NCBI RefSeq assembly: GCF_024505045.1
Contig: NZ_JANIBM010000028.1
Location: 1-64,000, forward strand
Direction of reading: 5' to 3'
DNA length: 64,000 nt
Source: Methylomonas aurea
GTDB taxonomy: Bacteria; Pseudomonadota; Gammaproteobacteria; Methylococcales; Methylomonadaceae
Each line of letters opens with the position of its first letter. Position 1 is the first letter of the stretch. Made by a program: the position numbers and the translations under genes. Under the pieces are notes generated by a model. That model did not search any database. It worked only from the letters and a program-made list of their open reading frames with translations, and had not been told where the DNA came from. This document shows, piece by piece, positions 26,292 through 35,218 of the stretch.

Positions 26292-26921
26292 ATGAGCCTG
26301 ACCCGTAAACAACAAGAAATTTTCGACTTCCTGCTGCAAAACCAGGATCAGTTCAACCATCCGCCAACGCTGGAGGAACTCTGCGCGGCGATGGGTTTGA
26401 AATCGCGCGGTTCGCTACACAGCCAGATCAAGGCTTTGATCGACGCCAATCTAGTCGAAGCGCCGGAGCGCAAACAGCGCGGCATCCGTTTGACAGAATT
26501 CGCCAAGACGCTGGCCAAGCCGGCCGAGCAATCCGATCTATTGCCGTTCGTCGGTTACATCGCCGCCGGCAAGCCGATCGAAGCCATCGAAAACATTGCC
26601 TACATGGCGGTACCGGAGCAGTTGAAAACCGGCAAATCCTGTTACGTGTTGCAGGTCAAGGGCGATTCGATGTTGGAGGAAGGTATTTTCGACGGCGACT
26701 GGGTCGTTATCGAACAACGCAGCCACGCCCGTAACGGCGAGATTGTCGTGGCCTTGGTCGACAAAGCCGAAGCCACCTTGAAATTCATTGAGCAATATCC
26801 GCACGAAACCTTGCTGATACCCGCCAATTCCACGATGCAGGCCATGCGCTACAAACCCGAGCAAGTGGAAATCCAAGGCGTATTGGTCGGGCAAATGCGG
26901 AGTTATACCCACCACCATTAA
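26292..26921 (+). CDS. lexA: LexA repressor (SOS regulator)
   Basis: 209 residues from the ATG giving MSLTRKQQEIFDF. The winged helix-turn-helix spans residues 1-65. The autocleavage site is A92-G93 (GYIAAGKPIE), the catalytic Ser is S126 (GDSM) and the catalytic Lys is K164 (EATLKFI). The recognition region LKSRGSLHSQIKAL differs from E. coli LexA, in keeping with an unusual operator. The frame reaches further upstream, but the ATG directly after the palindrome is the likely start. A clear Shine-Dalgarno is missing. Confidence 0.93.
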   Translation: MSLTRKQQEIFDFLLQNQDQFNHPPTLEELCAAMGLKSRGSLHSQIKALIDANLVEAPERKQRGIRLTEFAKTLAKPAEQSDLLPFVGYIAAGKPIEAIENIAYMAVPEQLKTGKSCYVLQVKGDSMLEEGIFDGDWVVIEQRSHARNGEIVVALVDKAEATLKFIEQYPHETLLIPANSTMQAMRYKPEQVEIQGVLVGQMRSYTHHH

Positions 26922-26933
26922 TGAGGAAACGTT

Positions 26934-27083
26934 ATGCCGCGCCAATCAGTCCATATGCGAGACCAAAAAGCCAACCAATTAGCCATGCACATTCGTGCCG
27001 ACCGCCAGGCGGCACTGAACATGATCGAGGAAATCACGCTGGTCATCGTGTTGTGGGGCGTATTTCTGCTGGCGGCCGGCTGA
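26934..27083 (+). CDS. 49-residue membrane protein in the lexA operon
   Basis: It starts 13 bases after the lexA stop, with GAGGA about seven bases before the ATG. The first 30 residues are polar and charged (MPRQSVHMRDQKANQLAMHI). The last 19 form one hydrophobic helix, IEEITLVIVLWGVFLLAAG, ending at the C-terminus, so it should be tail-anchored. Position next to lexA suggests expression with the SOS response, as with small cell-division inhibitors in other bacteria. The homology is not established, and I recognise no family. Confidence 0.6.
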   Translation: MPRQSVHMRDQKANQLAMHIRADRQAALNMIEEITLVIVLWGVFLLAAG

Positions 27084-27128
27084 TGCGGTTTGCCGATAGC
27101 GGGTTTCGCCGGGAGCGGCCGGCGCGCA

Positions 27129-27452
27129 ATGTATAAACTTTGTTTCTACGCGCCGGCCAGCCACGTCGAAACCATCAAACAAGCCTTGTTCGAAAAGGGC
27201 GCCGGCCATTTCGGCGATTACGACCGCTGTTGCTGGCAAATGCTGGGCCAGGGCCAGTTCCGCCCGTTAGCCGGCAGCGAGCCGTATCTCGGCACGATCG
27301 GTCGGCTGCAAACCGTCGCCGAGTACAAGGTGGAAATGGTGTGCGCCGACCATGTTATCAAAACCGCCGTGCAGACCCTGCTGGCCTGCCATCCCTACCA
27401 ACAACCAGCCTACGAAGTTTATAAAATTCTGAATCCGGAAGATTTGCCATAA
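27129..27452 (+). CDS. NIF3/CutA-like domain protein
   Basis: 107 residues from the ATG giving MYKLCFYAPASHVETIKQAL. The GAGHFGDYDRCCWQ motif and YQQPAYEVYK near the end are characteristic of the small CutA-like domain that also occurs inside NIF3 proteins (YqfO-type). Stand-alone copies are common in gammaproteobacteria and uncharacterised. It is 45 bases downstream of the small lexA-linked gene and convergent with pilU. Confidence 0.75.
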   Translation: MYKLCFYAPASHVETIKQALFEKGAGHFGDYDRCCWQMLGQGQFRPLAGSEPYLGTIGRLQTVAEYKVEMVCADHVIKTAVQTLLACHPYQQPAYEVYKILNPEDLP

Positions 27453-27470
27453 CCCGGCCGCTACGGGGCA

Positions 27471-28625
27471 TCAATGGCCTTCGTCGCCGTCCTCGCCTTC
27501 CTTCTTGCTGATCTCTTCCAACGCCAGACTACCGAGCGCTCCGGTTTGTTTGGTGGCCGACCCCAAACCCTCGCTCAAATTGATTTTCAGCTTCAGATTG
27601 TTCGGCGAATCGGAATTGCGCAGCGCTTCTTCCAACGAAATCACGCCGCTTTTGTACAGCTTCAACAGATGGCTGTCGAAGGTCTGCATACCGATATTTT
27701 CCGACTTTTCCATCGCTTCCTTGATGGCGTGAATGTCGCCCTTGTGGATCAAATCGCTGACCAGTTTGGTACCCAACAGGATTTCGATCGCCGCGACCCG
27801 CTTGCCGTCTATGGTCGGCACCAGGCGTTGCGAGACGAAGGCCTGCAAATTCAACGACAAATCCATCAACAATTGCGGCCGGCGTTCTTCGGGAAAGAAG
27901 TTGATGATCCGGTCCAGCGCCTGGTTGGCGTTGTTGGCATGCAAGGTCGACAGGCATAGATGCCCGGTTTCGGCAAACGCCAACGCATGCTCCATCGTTT
28001 CCTGGCTGCGGATTTCGCCGATCAGGATCACGTCGGGCGCCTGGCGCAGCGTATTCTTCAACGCGTCCTCGTAGCTCAGCGTGTCCACCCCGACTTCACG
28101 CTGGTTGACCAACGAGCGCTTATGCGGATGCACGAATTCGATCGGATCTTCGATGGTGATGATATGGCCCGACGAATTGCTGTTGCGGTAATCGATCAAG
28201 GCCGCCAACGAGGTCGATTTACCGGAGCCGGTGCCGCCGACGAACAAAATCAGGCCGCGCTTCTCCATGATTTTGTCTTTCAAAATCTGCGGCAAACCCA
28301 GAACATCGGCATTCGGAATATCCACCTTAATGTTGCGAATTACTAAGGCGTAACAGTTGCGCTGTTTGAAAATATTGACCCGGAATCGGCCGATACCTTC
28401 CTCGGTAATGGCCAGATTCATCTCCGGCACGTGCTCGAAACTGGCGCGCTGCTCGTGGTCCATCACGCTGTCGGCGATTTGCTTGATCCGCTCCGGGGTA
28501 AGCTTGACGTTTTCCAGCGGCTTCAGGGTACCTTGGAATTTGGCGGCCGGCGGCGCGCCGGCCGTCAAATACAAATCGGAACCGTCGTGCTGCACCAGGA
28601 TCTTCAAATAGTCTCTAAATTCCAT
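27471..28625 (-). CDS. pilU: Type IV pilus retraction ATPase, PilU type
   Basis: 384 residues from the ATG giving MEFRDYLKILVQ. The added upstream 24 codons do not fit the family. Walker A is GGTGSGKS (130-137), Asp boxes and Walker B surround IGEIRSQETMEHALAFAETGH, and a long C-terminal tail (after about 340) sets PilU apart from PilT. It cooperates with PilT in pilus retraction and twitching. pilT itself is not adjacent. The strong PilU identity rests on the VNIFKQRN and SQRLVP contexts. Confidence 0.88.
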   Translation of the reverse strand: MEFRDYLKILVQHDGSDLYLTAGAPPAAKFQGTLKPLENVKLTPERIKQIADSVMDHEQRASFEHVPEMNLAITEEGIGRFRVNIFKQRNCYALVIRNIKVDIPNADVLGLPQILKDKIMEKRGLILFVGGTGSGKSTSLAALIDYRNSNSSGHIITIEDPIEFVHPHKRSLVNQREVGVDTLSYEDALKNTLRQAPDVILIGEIRSQETMEHALAFAETGHLCLSTLHANNANQALDRIINFFPEERRPQLLMDLSLNLQAFVSQRLVPTIDGKRVAAIEILLGTKLVSDLIHKGDIHAIKEAMEKSENIGMQTFDSHLLKLYKSGVISLEEALRNSDSPNNLKLKINLSEGLGSATKQTGALGSLALEEISKKEGEDGDEGH

Positions 28626-28785
28626 ACCGGCCAATCTCGCGTTGAAAAATGTCCAAAGTTTAGGCCAATCGGCCGACAAGTGAAGCCCGCCAAGCACCGA
28701 CCCGGCCGAATCGCTGCGAGAAATTCCTTGCCCGCGCCGCCGATTACTCGTTTATCCTTGCGGTTTTTGCAATGCTGCCAACGCC

Positions 28786-31398
28786 ATGCCCCACACCCGA
28801 TTTAAGCTGAATGACCCGTATGCCGAAATCGACTGGCTATACGGCATCGTCGCGAGTATCGACGATGCCGTGTTGGTACTGGCCGCCGATCGACGCATTC
28901 TGTACGCCAATGCCGCCGCGACGGAACTATTCGGGTTTGCTGACGCCGATTGGGAGTTCATCGGCGATTGGCAACCACCCCTGTTTTACCCTGATCGGAT
29001 GCAGCGGTGCAACATCGGCGAATTGTTACTCCAGGTTGCGGCCACCCCGGCGGCTGCAATCGATCTCTGCCTAGCCACATCGAACGGTTCCAGCAAGCCG
29101 CTGTCGCTGAAAATTCGCCGGCTCGACAGCCGGCAAGGCCAAGCCCAATTGTTATTGTTTTCGTCCCGTTCGCCAAGTCCGCCTCTTCCGCCAGCTGAAT
29201 CCGCCGCAGAACTGCTGGAACACAGCCCAAATTTGAGCGCGGTGCTGGATCACATGCCGGCCATGATCGGCTACTGGGACCGCGATCTGCGCAACCGCTT
29301 CGGCAACACCGCCTACGAGGAATGGTTCGGGTTTACGCCGAGCAGCATGCTCGGCAAGCACATCCGCGAGGTGATCGGCGACAAATTGTATGGGTTGAAC
29401 AAGCCTTATCTGGATGCGGTGTTGGCAGGCGAACCTCAGTTTTTCGAACGCACCATCGTCGACGTTTCCGGCAGAGAGCGCTATACCCAGGCAGCCTACT
29501 TGCCCGATTACGCCGACGGCCGGGTCAACGGTTTTTTCGTACTGGTGACCGATGTAACCGAATTGAAATCCGCACAAAAAAGGATCAGCGAATCGGCCGC
29601 CAGCCTGCGGGCGATCTACGACAACCTGCCGTTCCTGGCCTGGATGAAAGACCGCGACGGCCGTTACCTGCAAGCCAACAAGCATTGGTTGCAAGCGGTC
29701 GGCATCAATGAACTGCAGGCCCTAGACGGTATTACCGATTACGACATCTGGCCGCGAGAACTCGCCGAACATTACCTGGCGGTGGACCGGGAGGTCATGC
29801 AGAACCGCCGGCAAATTCAGCTCACCGAACCCGCATTCGACGCCGGCCGCGAAACCTGGACCGAAACCATCAAATCGCCGGTGATCGGCGAAAACGGCGA
29901 AGTGCTCGGCACCGCCGGCCTAGCCAGAGACATTACCGACCAACGCATCGCCGAAGAAACGCTGCGCAACTACAGCGAGCGCTTGCGCCTGGCTACCCAG
30001 GCCTCGGCGATCGGCATCTGCGAATGGGACATCGGCAGCGGCCAGGCCGACTGGGACCCGCGCATGTACCAGATATTCGGTATCGCGCCAGGCACGCCGA
30101 TAAACTACGACATCTGGGCGGAACTTGTCGTCCCGGAAGACTTGGCGCGCTGCAAAGCCAAACTGCGCAAATTGATCCACCACAAGCGCGAGCAACATTG
30201 GGAATTTCGCATCCGGCGCAGAAGCGACGGCGCCTTGTGTTACATCCAGGCAGCCGCGATCGTCGGCAGTTGCCCTAACGCTTCGCAACAAAAAATCGTC
30301 GGCGTCAATATCGATATCACTCGTTACAAGACCATAGAAAATGCATTGCGCGATAGCGAAGCTCACTTGGCGCAAGCGCAGGCGCAGGCGCATCTTGGCA
30401 GTTGGCGGCTGGACGCCGACCGGGCTTCCTTGCATTGGTCGGACGAAAATTACCGGATATTCGGTACCCCGCTTGGGACCGAAGTGACTTACCAACACTT
30501 TTTGTATTGCGTACATCCGGACGACCGAGCATTTGTCGATTGCGCCTGGCAGGCGGCAATGGAAGGCGCATCTTACGACATCCAGCACCGCATTCTGGTT
30601 AACGGCCAGATCAAGTGGTTGCGGGAACGGGCCGAGCTGGATTTCGACAGCCAGGGCCGATTTTTGCGTGCGGTGGGCACCTCGCAAGACATTACCGAAT
30701 TGAAAGAGATAGAACGCGACCTGGAACACTCGCGATACCGGCTGCGACAACTCTACGCCCGCCGCGAAACCGCTCGCGAAGAGGAACGCAAACGCATCGC
30801 CCGCGAAATACACGACGAACTCGGCCAGATGCTAACTGCGCTGCGCATGCAAATTTCGCTGATGCGGCTGCGCTTTGCCGGCGACAACGCCGCGCTGGCG
30901 GAGAAGATTCAGGATACGATGGTACTGCTTGACAAAACCATCGAAGTCACCCGCGACGTAGCAACCTCGCTGCGACCGTCGGCAATTGAAATGGGCATCG
31001 TCCCGGCACTGGAATGGCAAATCAGAAAATTCTCCGACCAGTCAGGCATCGCTTGCGATTTCATCCATCCCGAACAAGGACTGGAAATGGACGAGGAATG
31101 CGCGATGGCGGTATTCCGCATCGTCCAGGAATCGTTGACCAACGTGCTAAAGCATTCCGGCGCGGATCGGGTTAAAATCCGCATCGATATCGAAGCGAGC
31201 CATTACTTGGTGGAAGTTTTCGATAACGGCCGCGGTTTCGACGCATCGGACGCCAGGAAAACCCAATCGTTCGGTTTGATCGGCATCCAAGAGCGCGCCA
31301 TCATGCTCGGCGGCGTAACCGAAATACTCAGTACCCCAGAGGCAGGCACCGCCGTTCGCGTCAGAATCCCGGCCGCCCTAAACAGAAACGTCTTATGA
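28786..31398 (+). CDS. Multi-PAS sensor histidine kinase (HisKA_3)
   Basis: 870 residues with no membrane helix, so the sensor should be cytoplasmic. Five PAS-type domains follow in a row at about residues 12-125, 145-260, 270-385, 390-510 and 520-640. The HisKA_3 dimerisation helix has the phosphoacceptor H676 in EIHDELGQ. The HATPase_c domain has its N box near VQESLTN and G box DNGRGFD. The final domain is of NarL-partner type. The ATG overlaps nothing, but its stop overlaps the response regulator by 4 bases. Signals are unknown; PAS domains often bind heme, flavin or small ligands. Confidence 0.92.
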   Translation: MPHTRFKLNDPYAEIDWLYGIVASIDDAVLVLAADRRILYANAAATELFGFADADWEFIGDWQPPLFYPDRMQRCNIGELLLQVAATPAAAIDLCLATSNGSSKPLSLKIRRLDSRQGQAQLLLFSSRSPSPPLPPAESAAELLEHSPNLSAVLDHMPAMIGYWDRDLRNRFGNTAYEEWFGFTPSSMLGKHIREVIGDKLYGLNKPYLDAVLAGEPQFFERTIVDVSGRERYTQAAYLPDYADGRVNGFFVLVTDVTELKSAQKRISESAASLRAIYDNLPFLAWMKDRDGRYLQANKHWLQAVGINELQALDGITDYDIWPRELAEHYLAVDREVMQNRRQIQLTEPAFDAGRETWTETIKSPVIGENGEVLGTAGLARDITDQRIAEETLRNYSERLRLATQASAIGICEWDIGSGQADWDPRMYQIFGIAPGTPINYDIWAELVVPEDLARCKAKLRKLIHHKREQHWEFRIRRRSDGALCYIQAAAIVGSCPNASQQKIVGVNIDITRYKTIENALRDSEAHLAQAQAQAHLGSWRLDADRASLHWSDENYRIFGTPLGTEVTYQHFLYCVHPDDRAFVDCAWQAAMEGASYDIQHRILVNGQIKWLRERAELDFDSQGRFLRAVGTSQDITELKEIERDLEHSRYRLRQLYARRETAREEERKRIAREIHDELGQMLTALRMQISLMRLRFAGDNAALAEKIQDTMVLLDKTIEVTRDVATSLRPSAIEMGIVPALEWQIRKFSDQSGIACDFIHPEQGLEMDEECAMAVFRIVQESLTNVLKHSGADRVKIRIDIEASHYLVEVFDNGRGFDASDARKTQSFGLIGIQERAIMLGGVTEILSTPEAGTAVRVRIPAALNRNVL

Positions 31399-32027
31399 TT
31401 CGACTGGTGATAGCCGACGACCACGCCATCGTGCGTAGCGGGCTCAAACAATTGTTCGCTCTGAATGCGGACATCGAAATTAGCGGCGAAGCCGAAAACA
31501 GCGAGCAACTGCTGGACTGCCTACGACACTGCGCAGTGGACTTGGTTCTGCTGGATTTGAACATGCCCGGCCCGGGCGGTTGCGAGGCGATCGGACGGAT
31601 TCGGCGGGAATTCCCGGCTTTACCGATACTGGTGCTGAGCATGCACAACGAACTGCAAATCGTCGGCTTAGCATTGAAGGCTGGCGCCAACGGCTACCTG
31701 ACCAAGGACAGCGATCCGGAAACGCTGATGGCCGCAATCCGTAGAGTCGCGGCCGGCCAGCGCTTCATCGATCCCAAACTGGCCGAGAAAATCGTGTTCG
31801 CCGACGAAGCCGAGACCGAAAAAAAACCGCACCAGAAGCTATCGGCCCGCGAGTTTCAAATCATGCAATTGCTGGCCAGCGGCAAGGGCATCAACGAAAT
31901 CAGCCAGGAACTGGGGATCAGCAACAAAACCGTCAGTACATACAAATCCCGTCTGTGCGATAAGCTGCAAATCAAAAATACGGCGGAATTGATCCGTTAT
32001 TACGACGCCCAAGTCTGGCAGCCGTAA
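31395..32027 (+). CDS. NarL/LuxR-type response regulator
   Basis: 210 residues. The receiver domain (1-120) has D8/D9, the phosphorylation site D54 (LLDLNMPG), the conserved Ser near VLSMHN, and K105-like TKDSD. The C-terminal LuxR-type HTH (about 148-205) contains LSAREFQIMQLLASG. Translational coupling (ATGA) with the multi-PAS kinase makes them a cognate pair. Target genes cannot be named from the sequence. Confidence 0.95.
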   Translation: MIRLVIADDHAIVRSGLKQLFALNADIEISGEAENSEQLLDCLRHCAVDLVLLDLNMPGPGGCEAIGRIRREFPALPILVLSMHNELQIVGLALKAGANGYLTKDSDPETLMAAIRRVAAGQRFIDPKLAEKIVFADEAETEKKPHQKLSAREFQIMQLLASGKGINEISQELGISNKTVSTYKSRLCDKLQIKNTAELIRYYDAQVWQP

Positions 32028-32085
32028 CCCAGGCCATCCGCTCGCCTTCCGCGCTCGGCCCGGCGACGCGGCAACGGCTACATTC

Positions 32086-32111
32086 GCAAGCCCTTGTTAT
32101 GTGTGGGCTTT
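32086..32111 (+). terminator. Possible terminator hairpin after the response regulator
   Basis: AAGCCC pairs with GGGCTT across an 11-base loop, followed by TTT. The stem is short, so termination is likely weak. Confidence 0.3.
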
Positions 32112-32194
32112 TACAACCCGTCGCTGCACTCGACCTAACCCGGAACGCCCAATCCACAGTATAATGCTGCGTTTTTTCCGTTAATCCCCCCGTT

Positions 32195-33238
32195 ATGAGT
32201 CAACAACGAAAAGCCGTGGCGCTGATTTCCGGCGGCCTGGATTCCATGCTGGCCTGCCAGACCATCATGAACCAGGGCATCCATGTCGAAGGCATCAACT
32301 TCTTTACCGGATTTTGCGTCGAAGGCCACACCCACGCCATCCGCAAGCAGGACGCCGACAAGGTCAAGCGTAACAACGCGCTGTGGGTAGCCGAACAACT
32401 CGGCATCAAGCTGCACATCATCGATATCATCGAGGAATACAAACAGGTGTTGCTGAACCCCAAACACGGCTACGGCGCCAATCTGAACCCGTGCCTGGAC
32501 TGCAAGATCTTCATGGTCAACAAGGCCAAGCAGTGGATGCAGGAAAACGGCTTCGATTTCATCATCACCGGCGAAGTGGTCGGCCAACGGCCCATGTCGC
32601 AACGCAAGCAAACCATGCCTATCGTTGCTGCCGAATCCGGAGCCGACGACCTGCTGGTGCGGCCGCTGTCGGCGCAAAATCTGCCCGCCACCTTGCCGGA
32701 ACGCGAGGGCTGGATCAGCCGCGACAAGATGTTCGGCTTCAGCGGCCGCTCCCGCAAACCGCAAATGGCTTTGGCCAAAGAATTCGGTTTTGCCGACTAC
32801 GCCCAACCGGCCGGTGGCTGCTGCTTCCTGACCGACGAAAGTTATTCGTTAAAATTGACCGACCTGTGGCAGGCCCGCGGCAAACGCGATTACGATCTGG
32901 ACGACATCATGCTGTTGAAAGTCGGCCGCCATATTCGCCCGCGCCCGCATTTCAAGATCATCGTTGCCCGCGAGGACGGCGAGGCCCGCTTCATGAGCGG
33001 CTATAAAAAAGAGTTCGTCAGTATGCATTGCGCCAGCCACCGCGGGCCGTTGGTGCTGATCGACGGCGAAGTCGGCGAAGACGATTTGGCCTTGGCCGGG
33101 CAAATCCTGGCGCGTTACGGCCAGGGCCGCGACGCCGAACAAGTCGAAGTGACGATACGCGACCGCGCCGGCGCCGAACGCAATATTTTCGTCAAACCGT
33201 TGCCGGCCGAGCAAATCCGCGAGGAGTGGTTCGTATGA
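32195..33238 (+). CDS. Thiouridylase-like PP-loop ATPase
   Basis: 347 residues. The PP-loop SGGLDSML (12-19) binds ATP and activates a substrate carbonyl. CLDCK near residue 107 and AGGCC near residue 207 mark the cysteine pair used in MnmA-type thiouridylases. The C-terminal part resembles the NFACT-R-type extension of this subfamily, which databases often mislabel as a methyltransferase. It overlaps a tusA-like gene by 4 bases, so the predicted role is a sulfur transfer to tRNA from the TusA persulfide. The exact target base is unknown. Confidence 0.8.
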   Translation: MSQQRKAVALISGGLDSMLACQTIMNQGIHVEGINFFTGFCVEGHTHAIRKQDADKVKRNNALWVAEQLGIKLHIIDIIEEYKQVLLNPKHGYGANLNPCLDCKIFMVNKAKQWMQENGFDFIITGEVVGQRPMSQRKQTMPIVAAESGADDLLVRPLSAQNLPATLPEREGWISRDKMFGFSGRSRKPQMALAKEFGFADYAQPAGGCCFLTDESYSLKLTDLWQARGKRDYDLDDIMLLKVGRHIRPRPHFKIIVAREDGEARFMSGYKKEFVSMHCASHRGPLVLIDGEVGEDDLALAGQILARYGQGRDAEQVEVTIRDRAGAERNIFVKPLPAEQIREEWFV

Positions 33239-33459
33239 GCGAATTCACGTTAAACGCACGCCGGCTGCTGTGCCCGTTGCCGGTGATCCGCACCCAGGAC
33301 AAGGTCAAGAGTTTACAGCCCGGCGACATATTGACCGTGGAATGCACCGATCCCGGCGTAATGCAGGACATTCCGGCCTGGTGTCGGATTAATGGGCATC
33401 AGGTGTTGGAGACTCGGGCGGGTGATGGGGAGTATGTGGTTGTTTTGGAAGTGGGTTGA
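33235..33459 (+). CDS. TusA-family sulfur carrier protein
   Basis: 74 residues from ATGA overlapping the previous gene. The conserved sulfur-carrying cysteine is C13 in LLCPLPVI, and the fold ends with VLEVG. A TusA carries a persulfide from cysteine desulfurase to acceptors such as tRNA-thiolation enzymes. Its coupling to a thiouridylase-like enzyme suggests a dedicated relay. It is not the canonical tusA by position, so no symbol is given. Confidence 0.85.
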   Translation: MSEFTLNARRLLCPLPVIRTQDKVKSLQPGDILTVECTDPGVMQDIPAWCRINGHQVLETRAGDGEYVVVLEVG

Positions 33460-33480
33460 GTTGTTTGCGGTTGTCTGACT

Positions 33481-33539
33481 ATTAACCCGGCCTTTAAACA
33501 ACTTTCGCCTTTTGCCCTTGAGGGTGCTGAACGAAGGCC
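33481..33539 (+). repeat. Partial repeat: TAACCCGGCC-TTTAAA end
   Basis: The sequence shares its opening (TAACCCGGCCYTTAAA), the following TTCGCCTTT block and the GAAGG end with 56957-57022. The copies differ by scattered changes and small gaps. It looks like a dispersed element end rather than a complete unit. Confidence 0.5.
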
Positions 33540-33671
33540 GTCATTCCGGCATGGATTGCCAGAGCCCTAGACCACGAAGCGAATCTAGGCTCCATGGACG
33601 GTCGAAGCCCGCCATCCATGGCACTGGATACCCGGTCTTGTGCCCTTTGGGTAGCCCGGCTGGTATGACGG
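33538..33671. repeat. MITE-like repeat with 13-base inverted ends
   Basis: The left end CCGTCATTCCGGC and the right end (GCTGGTATGACGG) are near inverted complements. The inside contains CATGGATTGCC and CCATCCATGG palindromes. The length of 134 bases and the lack of coding make it a non-autonomous element. No transposase is in the window. Confidence 0.6.
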
Positions 33672-33718
33672 CTTTTCTTCTAATCTGACAAAGTAGAATT
33701 AGAGCCGAGTTAACAATT

Positions 33719-33974
33719 GAGTCGCTATCGCGACGGATTTTTTTAATGTCGGTTCGCGGACCGACAACCGCGATACTTTTCTTTGCTTGTCCAAAGAAAA
33801 GTATCCAAAAGAAATGACACCCGGACGCCGCTTATTCCCTGCGCTCCTCGCTTTCGACGGGGATCGACAGAAGGGGCTCCTGCCCCTCTGTCGATGTGCG
33901 GCATCCATGCCGCACCCCTGCGGGCTATTCCCGCCGAAAGCTCCGGTGCTCGGCGCGGCATACGGGGAAAACCC
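33719..33974 (-). repeat. Multi-hairpin element, left copy
   Basis: Six consecutive stem-loops in one unit, given in plus coordinates: GTCGC-loop-GCGAC (33721-33734), TGTCGGT/ACCGACA (33747-33766), a perfect 14-bp stem (33772-33805), ATCGACAG with inner AGGGGC/GCCCCT (33863-33895), GTGCGGC/GCCGCAC (33896-33915) and CGGG/CCCG (33921-33933). Read on the minus strand the fourth and fifth hairpins have loops AGGA and ATGGAT. The short frames inside it translate into low-quality peptides and are not genes. Confidence 0.8.
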
Positions 33975-34064
33975 TCGCTATAAAAAGCAACTGTTTTATT
34001 TGTTGATTTGGATGACATACAGTAACTATCTAATAACGTGTTAGTCGTCTTTTGGAAAGTAAGC

Positions 34065-34601
34065 ATGGCTTTTGATTCACACCCCCCAGAATTAGAATTA
34101 TTTATTGAGAAAGCCGATAAGCTTGAAAATAGCGGTTTTGTGAAAAAAATAAAAGAAGAATTCACTTTGGATATAAGCATTGACTTATCCCGTGAAGACC
34201 CATTAAACATCAGAAGCATCAGGCCAAACCAAGAAAATATCGATGCCTTTATATTGACTTTCCGGTTTTTCATACAAGACAATGAAGCAACTTCAATCAG
34301 AAACTTACAAAAATTTTTTGATTCTGAATTTGTAACTAGTGAAGAGAAAAATAAGTTCAATTCTGCACGAAACAATCTGAATTCCTTCCTGTCGGAAAGC
34401 ACTAACTTGATATTCAAAGACGAAAATATTTCAAACCAAATGTTAATGGATATATTTATATATGGCGAGCTGTCTCATGCCAAAAAGTCGAAAAAGGAAA
34501 AGTTTGATTTATGGATGAGCAGAGACGATGCGCAAGAATTCTTCTGGCATAAATTTTCACATTTTTGCAATCAATTCAATATATTAAGAATATTCTTTTA
34601 A
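34065..34601 (+). CDS. Orphan AT-rich protein, 178 residues
   Basis: Start at the ATG preceded by GGAAAG, giving MAFDSHPPELELFIEKADK. An upstream GTG is in frame but less likely. The protein is acidic, rich in Lys, Glu, Phe and Asn, with no membrane helix or signal. It looks helical overall. Base composition is clearly lower in GC than the neighbouring genes, and it sits between inverted copies of the hairpin element, which suggests horizontal origin. I recognise no family. Confidence 0.7.
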   Translation: MAFDSHPPELELFIEKADKLENSGFVKKIKEEFTLDISIDLSREDPLNIRSIRPNQENIDAFILTFRFFIQDNEATSIRNLQKFFDSEFVTSEEKNKFNSARNNLNSFLSESTNLIFKDENISNQMLMDIFIYGELSHAKKSKKEKFDLWMSRDDAQEFFWHKFSHFCNQFNILRIFF

Positions 34602-34705
34602 CTGTAATAGCAAGAAATAAAAATTCCTAAGATTGCGCTCAAAGGGAAGCTCGGCTTCGCGCCCCTTAGCTTTACGTTAAGCGAACCAAAGAGGACAGAC
34701 ACATC

Positions 34706-35218
34706 ATGGCTTATCGATTCCAAATTTCCGCAAATTTATTGACTTGGCCACGAAAATGCGCCTGTTGTGGTGATTCGGCAGATAAACATCTTAAAGCATC
34801 AGCATCAAGAACGACTGGAAAAAGGGTTCGTACAACTAAAACTTCTTGGTGGGAAGTACCATATTGTTCGTCTTGTTTAAACCATAAAGCAAGCTTTGAG
34901 AGTGCCGGCAGTTGGCTTTTAGCTGGTTTTCTGTTTGGAATTGTTACTTGGTATTTTGCTGCAAGTGCGTCGAACAGTGGTCTGATAGGTTTTATTGCTG
35001 GAGTGATACTTTTGTTGTTGAGTTTTTGGCCTTATAGGCAAGCGGTAAAGGTTGCTAAATTAAAAATGAAGCCGGGGTGCTGTTCGCCAGGTGCTGCAGT
35101 GCAATACATTGAATGGCACGGGACCATGCATACTTTCGTTTTCAAAAACAAGTCATACCTTGATAGCTTCCTGAGTAGTAATTCTGGAAAGAAAAGGTCT
35201 GACATAAAAGAAATATAA
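34706..35218 (+). CDS. Orphan zinc-ribbon membrane protein, 170 residues
   Basis: An N-terminal CxxC pair (CACC) near residue 18 and a second (CSSC) near residue 54 suggest a zinc ribbon, with a basic stretch between (KRVRTTKTSWW). Two hydrophobic helices follow (about 69-85 and 91-108), then a C-terminal soluble part. AT-rich like its neighbour. Its product is not recognised. It lies between the inverted hairpin elements, 104 bases after the preceding gene. Confidence 0.7.
   Translation: MAYRFQISANLLTWPRKCACCGDSADKHLKASASRTTGKRVRTTKTSWWEVPYCSSCLNHKASFESAGSWLLAGFLFGIVTWYFAASASNSGLIGFIAGVILLLLSFWPYRQAVKVAKLKMKPGCCSPGAAVQYIEWHGTMHTFVFKNKSYLDSFLSSNSGKKRSDIKEI

Noticed and set aside
33783-34044. 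Short frames inside the left hairpin element
   Set aside because: They translate the repeat itself (RLFPALLAFDG and CAASMPHPCGL type peptides) and occur in the second copy too; these are not protein genes.
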